Translations under genes and position numbers: made by a program
Assembly (NCBI RefSeq): GCF_022347565.1
Contig: NZ_JAKRGH010000011.1
Location: forward strand, 91,149 to 155,148
Reading direction: 5' to 3'
Length of the DNA: 64,000 bases
Source: Vibrio sp. Of7-15
GTDB lineage: Bacteria > Pseudomonadota > Gammaproteobacteria > Enterobacterales > Vibrionaceae
The notes under the pieces: generated by a model
Databases searched by the model: none
Seen by the model: only the letters and a program-made list of their open reading frames with translations
Told to the model about the DNA's origin: nothing
In this document: in pieces, positions 1 to 8,271 of the stretch
Position numbering within the stretch: position 1 is the first letter of the stretch
Layout: the number at the start of each line of letters is the position of its first letter

Positions 1-1
1 A

Positions 2-520
2 ATGCTGCCCTACCTTGATGGCATGAAGGTACTGTCAGCCATCAAAGCGACACAAGAAAACCTTCCCGTCTTAATTTTAAGTGCCATGGACAGCGTAGAA
101 GATCGCGTTAACGGCCTACAAGCGGGCAGCGATGATTACCTAATTAAACCGTTTGCTCTGGCCGAACTCATCGCCCGTGTCGACATCATCATTAACCGAA
201 CTCAACGGCAAGTACCCATCCAAAGCACGCTAAGTTATGATTGTTTACACATTGATTTACGTGCTCATCGTGTCACTTGCAATAACCAAGAGCTCAGCTT
301 ACAACCGAAAGAATTTCAGCTTATCCAACATTTCATTGAGCACAGCGAACAAGTGGTTTCTCGCATGCGCTTATTTGAAGCCATTTGGAGCTACCATTTT
401 GATCCAAAAACCAATGTGATCGACGTGCATGTAGCGAACCTAAGGCGAAAACTGGAAGATGCAGGTTGCAAAGATTTATTGCACACGGTCAGAGGTGCGG
501 GATATGTCCTTCGTCGATGA
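2..520 (+). CDS. OmpR-family response regulator, 5' end outside window
   Basis: Cytoplasmic DNA-binding response regulator of a two-component system. The visible 172 residues hold the second half of the receiver domain, including the switch lysine in LIKPF, and a complete winged-helix effector domain that ends in GAGYVLRR, as is typical of the OmpR/PhoB family. The first residues, MLPYLDG, normally follow directly after the phospho-accepting aspartate, so that residue and the N-terminal 50 or so residues lie left of the window. The ATG at position 2 is internal, not the real start. The histidine kinase gene overlaps the 3' end by 17 bases, so the two are almost certainly co-transcribed and form a cognate pair. 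The target genes cannot be told from the sequence; nagE is downstream but on the other strand. Confidence 0.92.
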   Translation: MLPYLDGMKVLSAIKATQENLPVLILSAMDSVEDRVNGLQAGSDDYLIKPFALAELIARVDIIINRTQRQVPIQSTLSYDCLHIDLRAHRVTCNNQELSLQPKEFQLIQHFIEHSEQVVSRMRLFEAIWSYHFDPKTNVIDVHVANLRRKLEDAGCKDLLHTVRGAGYVLRR

Positions 521-1793
521 TTACGCGCTTACCCGCTCATCTGTATTCAAAACGTTAATCGGGCTGTTTATTCTCATCGCTGTGGTGAATATCATGGTGA
601 TCCGGCAGGTCTATATTAATTCTGATGCCTTTCATCGGCAGCAGCTCACCAAACAGTTAAATGACGAAATTTTGGAATTTAGCTATGTGGCCAAACAGAG
701 CAAGGAAGAGGTCGAAAAATTACTTCAAGCCAAGCGAGCTTCTGAAACCCCTTTTTATTACCGAGTAATTGAACATATTGATCCCCCTCTTAATCAGCAA
801 TACTACCCTGTTAGCACTTTACCTCTAAATAGCACCCATGTTGCTATTGGCAAGACTCATCAGTTGCAGATCGGCGTTGATGCCAAGACGGTCGAAGCCT
901 TTCGCCAATCACTCATTCCCATCGTTTTTTCTGGGATCATTTTGCCTGTCGCAATGATGCTCATAGCCGCTCTCCTATTCACTCTATTGATTTTAAAAAG
1001 GCTAGAAAGAGTCAATCAAGCCATGAACCGCGTTTTATGCGGTGAGCGTGATGTAAAAATTGCGGTATCAAAACAAGACGATGAATTTGATATTTTGGCG
1101 ATTCACCTCAATTTCATGATTGAGCAAATGGCCAAAAATGAATCCACCTTAAAATCATTAACTGTTGGCATGGCTCACGACATGAGAACCCCCATGGCAA
1201 GATTAAAGCTTCGCCTAGAAGATGTTTTAGCACATAACGATTTAACGCCCTCACAACAGGATCAGTTTTCTGCTTGCCACGATGAGCTTGAGCTTATTTT
1301 ATCTCTATTTAATAGCATGTTAGAAATTGCCAAACTCAATAGTGGTCAGCTTACCATTGAAACCGAGGCGGTCGACTTAGGGAGAGTCGCACAAGATGCG
1401 TTGGATTTTATCTCACCGCTTGCCGAACAAAAACATCAATCGCTATTATTTAGACAAGATCAAGCATGTACTGTTGTCGGTGATCCCTCATTGCTATTTA
1501 GAGCGGTGTTTAATCTGATTGAAAATGCCGTGAAATACACTCCAGAGCATGGACAAGTTGAAGTGATCATCGACCATTTTGGTGTTGTGGTTGCGGATTC
1601 TGGAATTGGTATTTCTGATAGCGATAAACTGCATGTATGCCGCCCCATGTATCGTGCTGACAAAAGCCGAAGCGAGCATGGTAATGGCTTAGGGTTGTCT
1701 CTGGTAGATGCGGTAGTTCATCGTCATAACGCCCACTTAATACTCAGAGATAACACCCCAGGGCTTAGAGCCAGGATTTACTTTGATTCGTAA
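504..1793 (+). CDS. Sensor histidine kinase, partner of the upstream regulator
   Basis: Inner-membrane two-component sensor kinase of about 429 residues. One transmembrane helix lies near residues 15-34, followed by a roughly 100-residue periplasmic sensor region and a second helix near residues 137-164. A HAMP linker, the H-box AHDMRTPMARLKLRL (histidine near residue 225) and a HATPase domain with NLIENAVKYT, DSGIGI and GNGLGLSLV follow. The ATG at 504 is chosen over one at 459 because it has an AGAGGTG-like ribosome-binding site and overlaps the regulator's stop only slightly, which suggests translational coupling. The periplasmic part resembles nothing I can name, so the signal is unknown. 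Phosphotransfer to the adjacent regulator is expected. Confidence 0.92.
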   Translation: MSFVDDYALTRSSVFKTLIGLFILIAVVNIMVIRQVYINSDAFHRQQLTKQLNDEILEFSYVAKQSKEEVEKLLQAKRASETPFYYRVIEHIDPPLNQQYYPVSTLPLNSTHVAIGKTHQLQIGVDAKTVEAFRQSLIPIVFSGIILPVAMMLIAALLFTLLILKRLERVNQAMNRVLCGERDVKIAVSKQDDEFDILAIHLNFMIEQMAKNESTLKSLTVGMAHDMRTPMARLKLRLEDVLAHNDLTPSQQDQFSACHDELELILSLFNSMLEIAKLNSGQLTIETEAVDLGRVAQDALDFISPLAEQKHQSLLFRQDQACTVVGDPSLLFRAVFNLIENAVKYTPEHGQVEVIIDHFGVVVADSGIGISDSDKLHVCRPMYRADKSRSEHGNGLGLSLVDAVVHRHNAHLILRDNTPGLRARIYFDS

Positions 1794-1817
1794 TATAGGA
1801 AGAATAAACACTGACAT

Positions 1818-1847
1818 ATGGAGGCCAAGTAATACTTTAGCCTCCAT
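1818..1847. terminator. Convergent stem-loop terminator
   Basis: The arms ATGGAGGC and GCCTCCAT (8 bp) enclose a 14-base loop between the convergent histidine kinase and nagE genes. The plus-strand side is followed by a T-rich stretch, so it most probably terminates the two-component operon. Confidence 0.6.
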
Positions 1848-1869
1848 GTTTCATTGTTTCACTTTTAAA

Positions 1870-3351
1870 TTAATGACTTGGTAATGGAATGTGAGATAAG
1901 TCATCGGATGGTGGGATCTGTTTCATCGTATGAGCGATCTCTTCGGCCTCCGTTCCTATAATTACTTGCAAATTATTCGCACCAATTTTCACAACACCCA
2001 TTGCACCAATGGCCTTTAATGCCGCTTCATCAGCGATTGTGATGTCTTTCAGCGTTAAACGTAATCTGGTGATGCAAGAATCAATGCTGGTTAGATTATC
2101 GTGTCCACCTAACGCTTTTAGAAATTGCGCCGCTTTTTCATTAGTCCCAACCTGAGCAAGTTCAGCAACATCCTCTTCTTCACGCCCTGGTGTTTTTAAA
2201 TCAAACTTTAAAATCGCAAAGCGGAATACAAAATAGTAAATAGCGGCAAAACACAAACCTTGAACAATCAACATATAAGGTTTTACGGCAAGTGGAAGGT
2301 TAAACGACAACACAAAGTCAATAAGACCACCACTGAAGGTAAACCCGGCTATCCATTGCATGTTTGCCGCGATAAACAACGAAAGGGCTGCTAACAACGC
2401 ATGAATCACATAAAGCACAGGAGCAACAAACATGAATGCGAACTCAATTGGCTCTGTAACGCCAGTTAAAATCGCTGTTAATGCAGATGCACCTAAAATA
2501 CCGCCAACTTTCTTTTTGTTCTCCGGTTTTGCACAGTGATACATGGCTAAACAGGCCGCAGGTAGACCGTATCCCATCACAGGGAAAAAACCACCTTGAT
2601 AAATCCCTGTAACGCCTAACTCACCCGTACCAGACCAAAACTTTGAAATATCATTAATGCCCACAAGATCAAAGATGAAAACTTGATTCAGCGCGTGGTG
2701 CAGACCAACGGGGATCAAAAGGCGGTTAAAAAAGCCATACAAACCCGCACCAGTGGCACCCATTTCTGAGATTGCGACGCCAAAATCAACCAAAGAGCCA
2801 TACACCACAGGCCATACATACACCATGACTAAACTTATGGTTATTGCCGCCAATGACGTCACAATGGGAACGAAACGTTTACCGCCAAAAAAGCCCAGTG
2901 CTGCGGGTAATTTAATGGTGTGGAAACGGTTATACAGTGTTGCGGCTACCAAGCCCATCATGATGCCTGTGAACGCACTCACTGAAGCTTTTGAAGCAAT
3001 CACTTCTGAGCTGCTCATTTGATCGACAGGGATCCCAGTAATTTGCGAGATCACCGCCGTATTCCCGACGATCATTTCAATAATCATCAGCCCAAGTAAG
3101 CCAGAAAGAGCCGCGGCACCGTTATTGTCTTTTGCCAAACCATAAGCGACCCCTACTGCAAATAGCCAAGCTTGATTATCCATAATACCTTTACCGCCAT
3201 AAACCAATATGGTTGCTAAGGCGCTGTTTGCTCCCCACCCAGTCGGATCAATGGCGTAACCCAAACCAAGCATTAAACCACCAGCAGGCAGTACGGCAAT
3301 AGGCACCATCAAGGCTTTACCGATTTTTTGTAAATATCCTAATATGTTCAC
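1870..3351 (-). CDS. nagE: PTS N-acetylglucosamine transporter, EIICB
   Basis: Membrane permease of the phosphotransferase system that imports and phosphorylates N-acetylglucosamine, the monomer of chitin. Residues 1-385 form the multi-spanning IIC domain, with the GLHH motif near residue 217 and the TGVTEPIEF motif near 296-304. A linker leads to the IIB domain with the phosphorylated cysteine in DSCITRLRL (C426). There is no IIA domain, which matches the short Vibrio NagE form rather than the longer enterobacterial EIICBA, so phosphate must come from another protein's IIA. It is a single gene on the minus strand. Its nearest upstream neighbour is a secreted putative chitin-binding protein, so a role in chitin-derived sugar uptake fits. 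Glucose-type substrates of the same family cannot be excluded. Confidence 0.9.
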   Translation of the reverse strand: MNILGYLQKIGKALMVPIAVLPAGGLMLGLGYAIDPTGWGANSALATILVYGGKGIMDNQAWLFAVGVAYGLAKDNNGAAALSGLLGLMIIEMIVGNTAVISQITGIPVDQMSSSEVIASKASVSAFTGIMMGLVAATLYNRFHTIKLPAALGFFGGKRFVPIVTSLAAITISLVMVYVWPVVYGSLVDFGVAISEMGATGAGLYGFFNRLLIPVGLHHALNQVFIFDLVGINDISKFWSGTGELGVTGIYQGGFFPVMGYGLPAACLAMYHCAKPENKKKVGGILGASALTAILTGVTEPIEFAFMFVAPVLYVIHALLAALSLFIAANMQWIAGFTFSGGLIDFVLSFNLPLAVKPYMLIVQGLCFAAIYYFVFRFAILKFDLKTPGREEEDVAELAQVGTNEKAAQFLKALGGHDNLTSIDSCITRLRLTLKDITIADEAALKAIGAMGVVKIGANNLQVIIGTEAEEIAHTMKQIPPSDDLSHIPLPSH

Positions 3352-3445
3352 CTTAAGTCCTCTTTACGTTGTAGTGATAAGCTCAGGCTACACAAAGCAG
3401 AATTAAGGTAAGATTGTGCTTAGATTAATTATTATTAATGAAAAA

Positions 3446-3477
3446 AGCCTGAGAATATTCACGCATATTCTCAGGCT
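3446..3477 (-). terminator. Rho-independent terminator of the chitin-binding gene
   Basis: Perfect 13-bp inverted repeat AGCCTGAGAATAT / ATATTCTCAGGCT with a 6-base loop. On the minus strand it is followed by a T run, so it ends the transcript of the gene at 3526-4164 ahead of nagE. Confidence 0.85.
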
Positions 3478-3525
3478 AAGACATAAAAAACATTGAAAAT
3501 TTACATTGTAAATCAGGTAAGTAAA

Positions 3526-4164
3526 TTACGGCAGTTTCGCTTCTAGTTCCGCAATTCGAGCTTCAAGAGAAGCAATGTATGCCATCACGTTACGTCCGCC
3601 AACAATTGCCATTGGTGTGATAAGCATTTTCTCAGCTTCAACCAAAGGCGTAACCACCCCTTTTGCTTCTACTTTGGTCACGTCCGTTTTTGTTGGCATC
3701 TCCTGCACCAACTCAATCTTGTCTGCCCTAACCTGAGCTTTAGAATGACTCATAGAAAGCTGCTCTGTCAGCACTACATTAGCAGGCTTAACATGCGTTT
3801 TGAACTTACCGCCTTCTAATTGAACCACCACATTAAGGCTGTTTTGAGTCAACTGTGTGTACGTTGTGATACCATCGCCAGCGATCACCTCCGGTGTTTT
3901 CACCCCTTCCAAAAAGCGTTGAGGGTGCTCATGACGTAACGTAGTTAACCCTTTTGTACACTCTGGAATATTTTCCCAATACCATGAGCTAGTGACTTCA
4001 GCGCCTTTGTGAGGGTTATTTTGAGCCTGATAAAACGATCCAGACACTTGAATTTGATCGCCATTCACATATTGGGTATTTGGATTGAACATTGGGCAAT
4101 CAGCGGCAAATAAAGGAAAACTAAGTAAGCCAATGATACCCGACGCGATTAATTTAAGTTTCAT
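3526..4164 (-). CDS. Secreted putative chitin-binding protein with C-terminal coiled coil
   Basis: A 212-residue exported protein. The signal peptide MKLKLIASGIIGLLSFPLFA ends before ADCPMF. Residues 24-65 resemble a small CBM5/12 carbohydrate-binding module: Y-x-x-GD, then SGSFYQAQNNP and SSWYWENI, with the aromatic residues expected on a chitin-binding face. Cysteines at both ends of this region could form a disulfide. The remainder matches nothing I recognise, and the last 20 or so residues (ASLEARIAELEAKLP) form a heptad-like coiled coil that may oligomerise it. The start has an AAGGA ribosome-binding site. Its own terminator separates it from nagE. The chitin-binding call rests on motif resemblance only and no catalytic domain is visible. 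Confidence 0.6.
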   Translation of the reverse strand: MKLKLIASGIIGLLSFPLFAADCPMFNPNTQYVNGDQIQVSGSFYQAQNNPHKGAEVTSSWYWENIPECTKGLTTLRHEHPQRFLEGVKTPEVIAGDGITTYTQLTQNSLNVVVQLEGGKFKTHVKPANVVLTEQLSMSHSKAQVRADKIELVQEMPTKTDVTKVEAKGVVTPLVEAEKMLITPMAIVGGRNVMAYIASLEARIAELEAKLP

Positions 4165-4444
4165 TTAATGTCCTTATTTATGATGTTAGTTAATTGAATT
4201 TAATAACAAATCATAAATACCCTATGTAAAAGTAAGCAGTGCTTCAAACTCGAAACTACTGATATGCTGCTCAACCACACACTCATTTTATAAAATGCGA
4301 TCGGTAAAACATAAAATGCCGAATAATGAAAAATAAGCTCAAAATTAATACACTCCCTTTCTCATCGTGGAGCAAGACCCTAAAAATTTTACGTAAATGA
4401 TTCAGATAGTTAAATTAATATTGTGCTAATGAGCATAGCTACGT

Positions 4445-4948
4445 ATGATGCGGCGCGAAATTCCACCTATAGTGAATAAGATGAATACTATAAATATTGT
4501 TAACATTTCAAAAGACGACATTGCACCAGTCGCTGAACTGGAGTCCATTTGTTTTGGTGAGCATGGCTATCCACCTTTCTTTATAAGACAGGCTTATGAT
4601 TGCTGGGCAGCCTCATTTTATGTCGCCAAAATAGATAACCGCGTTGTGGGTTACCTTTTACAATCCCCAAAAACCAATACTAAAGATGCATGGATACTCT
4701 CTTTAGCTGTTAGTCCAACTTCTCGTGGGCTCGGCATAGGCAAAGCGTTGTTAAAACATTGTATCGCCCACTCAACCATGTACCACACTTTATTTTTAAC
4801 CGTTTGCCCCAAAAATACAGCCGCCGTTAATTTGTACGCTCAACTGAACTTCACATTGCATGATGAAGAAAGCAATTACTTTGACATCAACGATTCAAGA
4901 CAAGTATTACAATTGGCTCTGCCCACTCCAGCTCCGCAAAGCAAATAG
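4445..4948 (+). CDS. GNAT-family N-acetyltransferase
   Basis: Predicted acetyl-CoA-dependent N-acetyltransferase of the RimI-like GNAT fold. The core motif A is SLAVSPTSRGLGIGKALLKHCI (beta4 and the pyrophosphate-binding R-x-x-G-x-G loop). The C-terminal NTAAVNLYAQLNFTLHD is the usual motif B region. The substrate is unknown. Two starts are possible, 4445 and 4481; the domain begins just after the second, and neither has a strong ribosome-binding site. It lies 65 bases upstream of another GNAT gene on the same strand, but the two sequences differ clearly, so this is a cluster and not a recent tandem copy. Confidence 0.85.
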   Translation: MMRREIPPIVNKMNTINIVNISKDDIAPVAELESICFGEHGYPPFFIRQAYDCWAASFYVAKIDNRVVGYLLQSPKTNTKDAWILSLAVSPTSRGLGIGKALLKHCIAHSTMYHTLFLTVCPKNTAAVNLYAQLNFTLHDEESNYFDINDSRQVLQLALPTPAPQSK

Positions 4949-5013
4949 ACTATACTCAGTGTTTTAAAAGAGACCATCATGGATGTGAATAAATGAACAG
5001 GGAGTAATGCAGC

Positions 5014-5463
5014 ATGGAGATAACATTAAGGAAAGCGACTCAGGAAGATATTAGTTTTTTACTTGATTTACGTGACATTACGATGAGAAAGTACCTTGAA
5101 GCCGCGAGTATGCCAACGGATCCTCAAAGCTACCTTACACGGATTTTACTCCACTTTGAAGACGCTCAAATCATACTCGTGAATGGTCACTCCGCTGGTT
5201 TATTTAAATCGCGCTATTTATCTGAACTCAATCAATGGTACTTATTCCAAATTCAAGTTCATTCCGACTTTCAGAACCAAAATATTGGCAGTACTTTAAT
5301 CAAATCCCTCATTGATAAAGCGAAGCACGATCAAGCCAACGTTGGTTTAAGCGTGATTAAAAGTAACCCCGCGCGCCACTTATACACTCGATTAGGATTT
5401 GAGCAAACCGGAGAAAGTGAATTTGAGTATAAAATGGCGTACCCATTTAAAAATGATTGTTAG
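5014..5463 (+). CDS. GNAT-family N-acetyltransferase
   Basis: A 149-residue single-domain GNAT enzyme. FQIQVHSDFQNQNIGSTLIK carries the acetyl-CoA-binding Q-x-x-x-I-G loop, and NPARHLYTRLGFEQTGE is the typical C-terminal signature. The start has the ribosome-binding site AGGGAG. Related proteins acetylate small molecules or protein N-termini, and nothing here indicates which. It may be co-transcribed with the preceding acetyltransferase gene. It is convergent with the NAD(P)-binding protein gene downstream. Confidence 0.85.
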   Translation: MEITLRKATQEDISFLLDLRDITMRKYLEAASMPTDPQSYLTRILLHFEDAQIILVNGHSAGLFKSRYLSELNQWYLFQIQVHSDFQNQNIGSTLIKSLIDKAKHDQANVGLSVIKSNPARHLYTRLGFEQTGESEFEYKMAYPFKNDC

Positions 5464-5522
5464 CTCAAATAAGAACTTTTGCCGAACAAACACAGGTTCA
5501 TCCGGCGTTATTGATTAAAACC

Positions 5523-6176
5523 CTACTGTTTTTGCCAAGTGAGTCCCGGCTCGATACAGGTATACGTTTGACCGATCGCTTCTTCGTTGTCAATCATCCC
5601 CATGAGTAAAGCGGCCACATCTTTGCGATTTACCAACCCTTGCGCCGCTGAGCTCTGTGTTAAAATCGCTTTGCCGGTCGCGTCACCATTCAATAACCCA
5701 CCAGGGCGAACAATGGTGTAATCCAACCCACTGGTTTGAAGCCAGCTTTCTGACAAGGTTTTCTCTCTTAATGCCACACCAATACTAGAGCGAATATTTT
5801 CCGGCAACTGCGTCCAACTGACACCACACCCCACAGAGGTGATCATGATAAAACGGCCCAAACCAGCCTGCTCCACGGCATCAATCACGTTACGCTGCCC
5901 TTGATAGTTAACCGAAGGACCTTGGTTTAATTTATCACCACTTCCACCTAACGTCGAAAATACGTGACTGTCTTTCGGTACTGACTGGCATGCTTTGGCA
6001 ACGTCTTCTGGGTTCAACGCATCCCCTTTCGTTACAATCACACCCGCTTTAGTCAGCTCTTCAGCCGCTTCATCTCGGCGCACCAAAGCGTGTACTGCAT
6101 ACCCCTTTTCCAAGCACAAATTCGTTAGCAATTTACCAAGGCCATTACTCGCCCCAAAAATCAAAATTGTTTTCAT
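5523..6176 (-). CDS. NAD(P)-binding atypical short-chain dehydrogenase
   Basis: A 217-residue NmrA/YwnB-like Rossmann protein. The N-terminal MKTILIFGASNGLGKLLTN is the dinucleotide-binding G-x-x-G-x-x-G motif. VFSTLGGSG and RFIMITSVGCG follow, and YTIVRPGGLLNGDATGK is typical of the atypical SDR group that reduces or senses NAD(P)H. The start at 6176 is chosen because it directly precedes the Rossmann strand and has an AAGG ribosome-binding site; an upstream ATG at 6248 would add an implausible hydrophobic leader. The substrate is unknown. It is a monocistronic gene. Confidence 0.8.
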   Translation of the reverse strand: MKTILIFGASNGLGKLLTNLCLEKGYAVHALVRRDEAAEELTKAGVIVTKGDALNPEDVAKACQSVPKDSHVFSTLGGSGDKLNQGPSVNYQGQRNVIDAVEQAGLGRFIMITSVGCGVSWTQLPENIRSSIGVALREKTLSESWLQTSGLDYTIVRPGGLLNGDATGKAILTQSSAAQGLVNRKDVAALLMGMIDNEEAIGQTYTCIEPGLTWQKQ

Positions 6177-6375
6177 ACAAGCCTTATAAAGAAAATAAAA
6201 ATCATTATCAATTATGATAAGACGAACAGTAAAACGGATCACTAACATTGTAAATACTCCGCCTTATTAAATTGATCGAAAAGACATACTTGCTTTACGT
6301 TATCGTGCTGGTTAATTCATTGAAAATTAAATAAACTGAATCATAGAGGAAGATGTATTTTATGGGGAATGTAAA

Positions 6376-6858
6376 ATGGCAACGATACTGGTAAGCTCAT
6401 GTTTATTAGGGTGTAAAGTCCGTTATAACGGCAGTGATCTCAAAGCACAAAATACCGCTTTTCACACGCTAATTTCAGAGCATACTCTCGTTCCTTTCTG
6501 CCCTGAAGTTTCAGCTGGCCTTCCTATACCAAGAGCCCCCGCCGAAGTTCAATTTGGGGATGGAGTAAATGTTCTCACTGGTGACAGTAAAATACTGACT
6601 CATGATCATCACGACGTCACTGCTGAATTTATCCGAGGGGCAGAATTGACTTTAGAAAAATGCCTTTCAGAGCGCATCCAATTTGCAGTTCTTACTGAAT
6701 CTAGCCCTTCATGCGGCAGCCAAACGATCTACGATGGCACCTTTACGGGCATAAAACAGCAAGGCGTTGGCGTAACCACAGCCCTATTAGAGCAAAATGG
6801 TATTAGAGTTTTCAGCCAACACAATGTCGATGAGTTAAATCGCTTGTTATCAGACTAA
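6376..6858 (+). CDS. DUF523 family protein
   Basis: A 160-residue protein of the DUF523 (YbbK-type) family. The conserved cysteine motif SSCLLGCKVRYNG is at the N-terminus, followed by FCPEVSAGLPIPR and the second cysteine block LTESSPSCG. The conserved cysteines suggest a metal or iron-sulfur site, but the family's biochemical role is not established. A GGGG-type ribosome-binding site precedes the ATG. It is 52 bases upstream of the nucleotidyltransferase-like gene on the same strand, so they may be co-transcribed. Confidence 0.85.
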   Translation: MATILVSSCLLGCKVRYNGSDLKAQNTAFHTLISEHTLVPFCPEVSAGLPIPRAPAEVQFGDGVNVLTGDSKILTHDHHDVTAEFIRGAELTLEKCLSERIQFAVLTESSPSCGSQTIYDGTFTGIKQQGVGVTTALLEQNGIRVFSQHNVDELNRLLSD

Positions 6859-6910
6859 AATGGCTTTCCTAATCCCCCCTTTAACCGCTCCACATAGTGG
6901 ATGAGATTTC

Positions 6911-7534
6911 ATGAAAAACCAACAAACCATTGCCCGTAATATCATCTCCGCGCTCGATAACAGTGGCTTATTTCACTCCGTTAAGTTAATCAGCAGCGTT
7001 GCTAATGGAAGCTTTGTTGCACTTTCTGACATTGACATATTGGTATCAAACACAGCTCGAACGCCAAAAGAAAATGTAGAGCTGGCTTCCCGGATTATTG
7101 AATCCCACGTAGGTGTTCTTATAAAAGGCTGGTCACTTTCTTTACTGCCAAATAAATACCTCCTTCATCATTTCCTACCTAACACCTCTCTTTTCTGGTG
7201 GATAGACATCAGCTGCTTACCCGCTTCAACAGATCAACCACTGCACCGTAATGACATTGATGAGTGCCCAAATACTCATATCGCTACATTATGGGTCATG
7301 AACGCCAAACACATGCTCAGGGGAAATACACAAAGATTAAAAATAAAGGCGTTGCACCAAAAGGTATTTGATCAAAACACAATGCAATTAACGGATATCT
7401 CGGCTTTCATTAGCGTTTATCAATCCATTGATTTTTCTAAACTACCCCAACATTTCCATGAACAATGCCAAGCGATTCTGGAGCAGCTATTAAATAGCTC
7501 AAATACATCGTTGCTTTCCACTATGAATACTTAA
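6911..7534 (+). CDS. Nucleotidyltransferase-domain protein
   Basis: A 207-residue protein of the DNA polymerase beta-like nucleotidyltransferase superfamily. Residues 25-45 read SSVANGSFVALSDIDILVS, the classic GS...DxD metal-binding motif. The rest is helical with no second domain that I recognise. The family includes MNT-type antitoxins, aminoglycoside adenylyltransferases and tRNA-modifying enzymes, and the sequence does not decide among them. No HEPN partner gene lies beside it, which argues against an MNT/HEPN toxin-antitoxin pair. Confidence 0.7.
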   Translation: MKNQQTIARNIISALDNSGLFHSVKLISSVANGSFVALSDIDILVSNTARTPKENVELASRIIESHVGVLIKGWSLSLLPNKYLLHHFLPNTSLFWWIDISCLPASTDQPLHRNDIDECPNTHIATLWVMNAKHMLRGNTQRLKIKALHQKVFDQNTMQLTDISAFISVYQSIDFSKLPQHFHEQCQAILEQLLNSSNTSLLSTMNT

Positions 7535-7659
7535 ACCGCTATATATATTCTTAACCAGTTCCGTAGCCGTTCATAAACAAAGCCATGTATACTCAGAAGC
7601 CCTACGTAGAAAATAGTCTGCACCCATTGAAATTGAATAACTATGAGAAGTCGTGAGCG

Positions 7660-8001
7660 ATGCGTAAAACAGATAAAAAATTAGATAACCAGATCAGAAT
7701 AGCCCTTACCGAGGTCTGCGACGTGGCTCTTAGAGAAATTGATGGATTTCAGTGGCTAACCCATCTTGTGAATTATTCCAACTTCCCTCAAAGCCTACGC
7801 ATTGTTTGTGTCTTTGATACGAACGACAGCCTTTCTCACGCCTCCACGAGTAACAGTAAAATCGAGTTGCTCTCCCTTATTCAAAAACACTTAAACCAAG
7901 CAAATATTCACCTTAAAAAGATTGACTTTCATGTATCATTCGACAGCGAAGAAGATTGCGATAAAGAACATAATGGTAAATGGGCAGATAGGCTCAAATA
8001 G
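7660..8001 (+). CDS. Conserved protein of unknown function
   Basis: A 113-residue soluble protein. I recall similar proteins in Vibrio and Shewanella genomes that carry the unsupported label 'Fis family transcriptional regulator', but there is no Fis-type helix-turn-helix here. Visible features are GFQWLTHLVNYSNFPQSLRIVCVFDTN in the middle and an acidic segment SEEDCDKE near the C-terminus. I assign no function. Confidence 0.7.
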   Translation: MRKTDKKLDNQIRIALTEVCDVALREIDGFQWLTHLVNYSNFPQSLRIVCVFDTNDSLSHASTSNSKIELLSLIQKHLNQANIHLKKIDFHVSFDSEEDCDKEHNGKWADRLK

Positions 8002-8040
8002 CGCCAAGTGCTGGTTATTCATTGATTGATGATAGAGAAA

Positions 8041-8062
8041 GAGCCTGCGAAAAGGCAGGCTC
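8041..8062. terminator. Stem-loop between convergent genes
   Basis: An 8-bp GAGCCTGC / GCAGGCTC stem with a GAAAAG loop lies between the unknown gene ending at 8001 and the minus-strand genes that end at 8109 and 8272. Neither side has a strong T run, so it is a weak, possibly bidirectional, terminator. Confidence 0.45.
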
Positions 8063-8108
8063 ACATAGACTAAGTGATTACTTTATACCATCTATATAAC
8101 AAGTAATT

Positions 8109-8258
8109 TTAATTTGAAGTGCTCGATGCGTGCTTCTGACGTGTCTTTGAAGAAAGGGTAAGGCTAATATGCCCAACAATTTTTTCATCGTACGCAGCAA
8201 CTAAGGCATAAAAGTCGGTATTATCAAAAATACCTTTAACAGTCACCGACACTAACAT
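8109..8258 (-). pseudogene. GNAT acetyltransferase remnant
   Basis: A 49-codon minus-strand reading frame ends at 8109. Its middle reads FYALVAAYDEKIVGHISLTL, which is the beta2-beta4 core of a GNAT acetyltransferase (compare 'VAEYDGKIVGHISL' in intact family members). The N-terminal helix, the acetyl-CoA loop and the C-terminal half are all missing: the frame stops soon after the core, and an upstream stop lies inside the end of lysE. It is therefore a decayed fragment and not a working gene. It lies directly behind lysE. Confidence 0.5.
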
Positions 8259-8271
8259 AAGGTAACATAGC

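Noticed and set aside
459..503. N-terminal extension of the histidine kinase gene to the ATG at 459
   Set aside because: It would overlap the regulator gene by 62 bases and add residues before the first membrane helix with no ribosome-binding site; the ATG at 504 is better.
3499..3513. 15-base palindrome ATTTACATTGTAAAT
   Set aside because: It lies downstream of the chitin-binding gene and beyond the nagE start, where an operator is unlikely; AT-rich palindromes of this size are common.
6911..7534. MNT/HEPN toxin-antitoxin system
   Set aside because: The nucleotidyltransferase motif is present, but no HEPN-like partner gene is adjacent.
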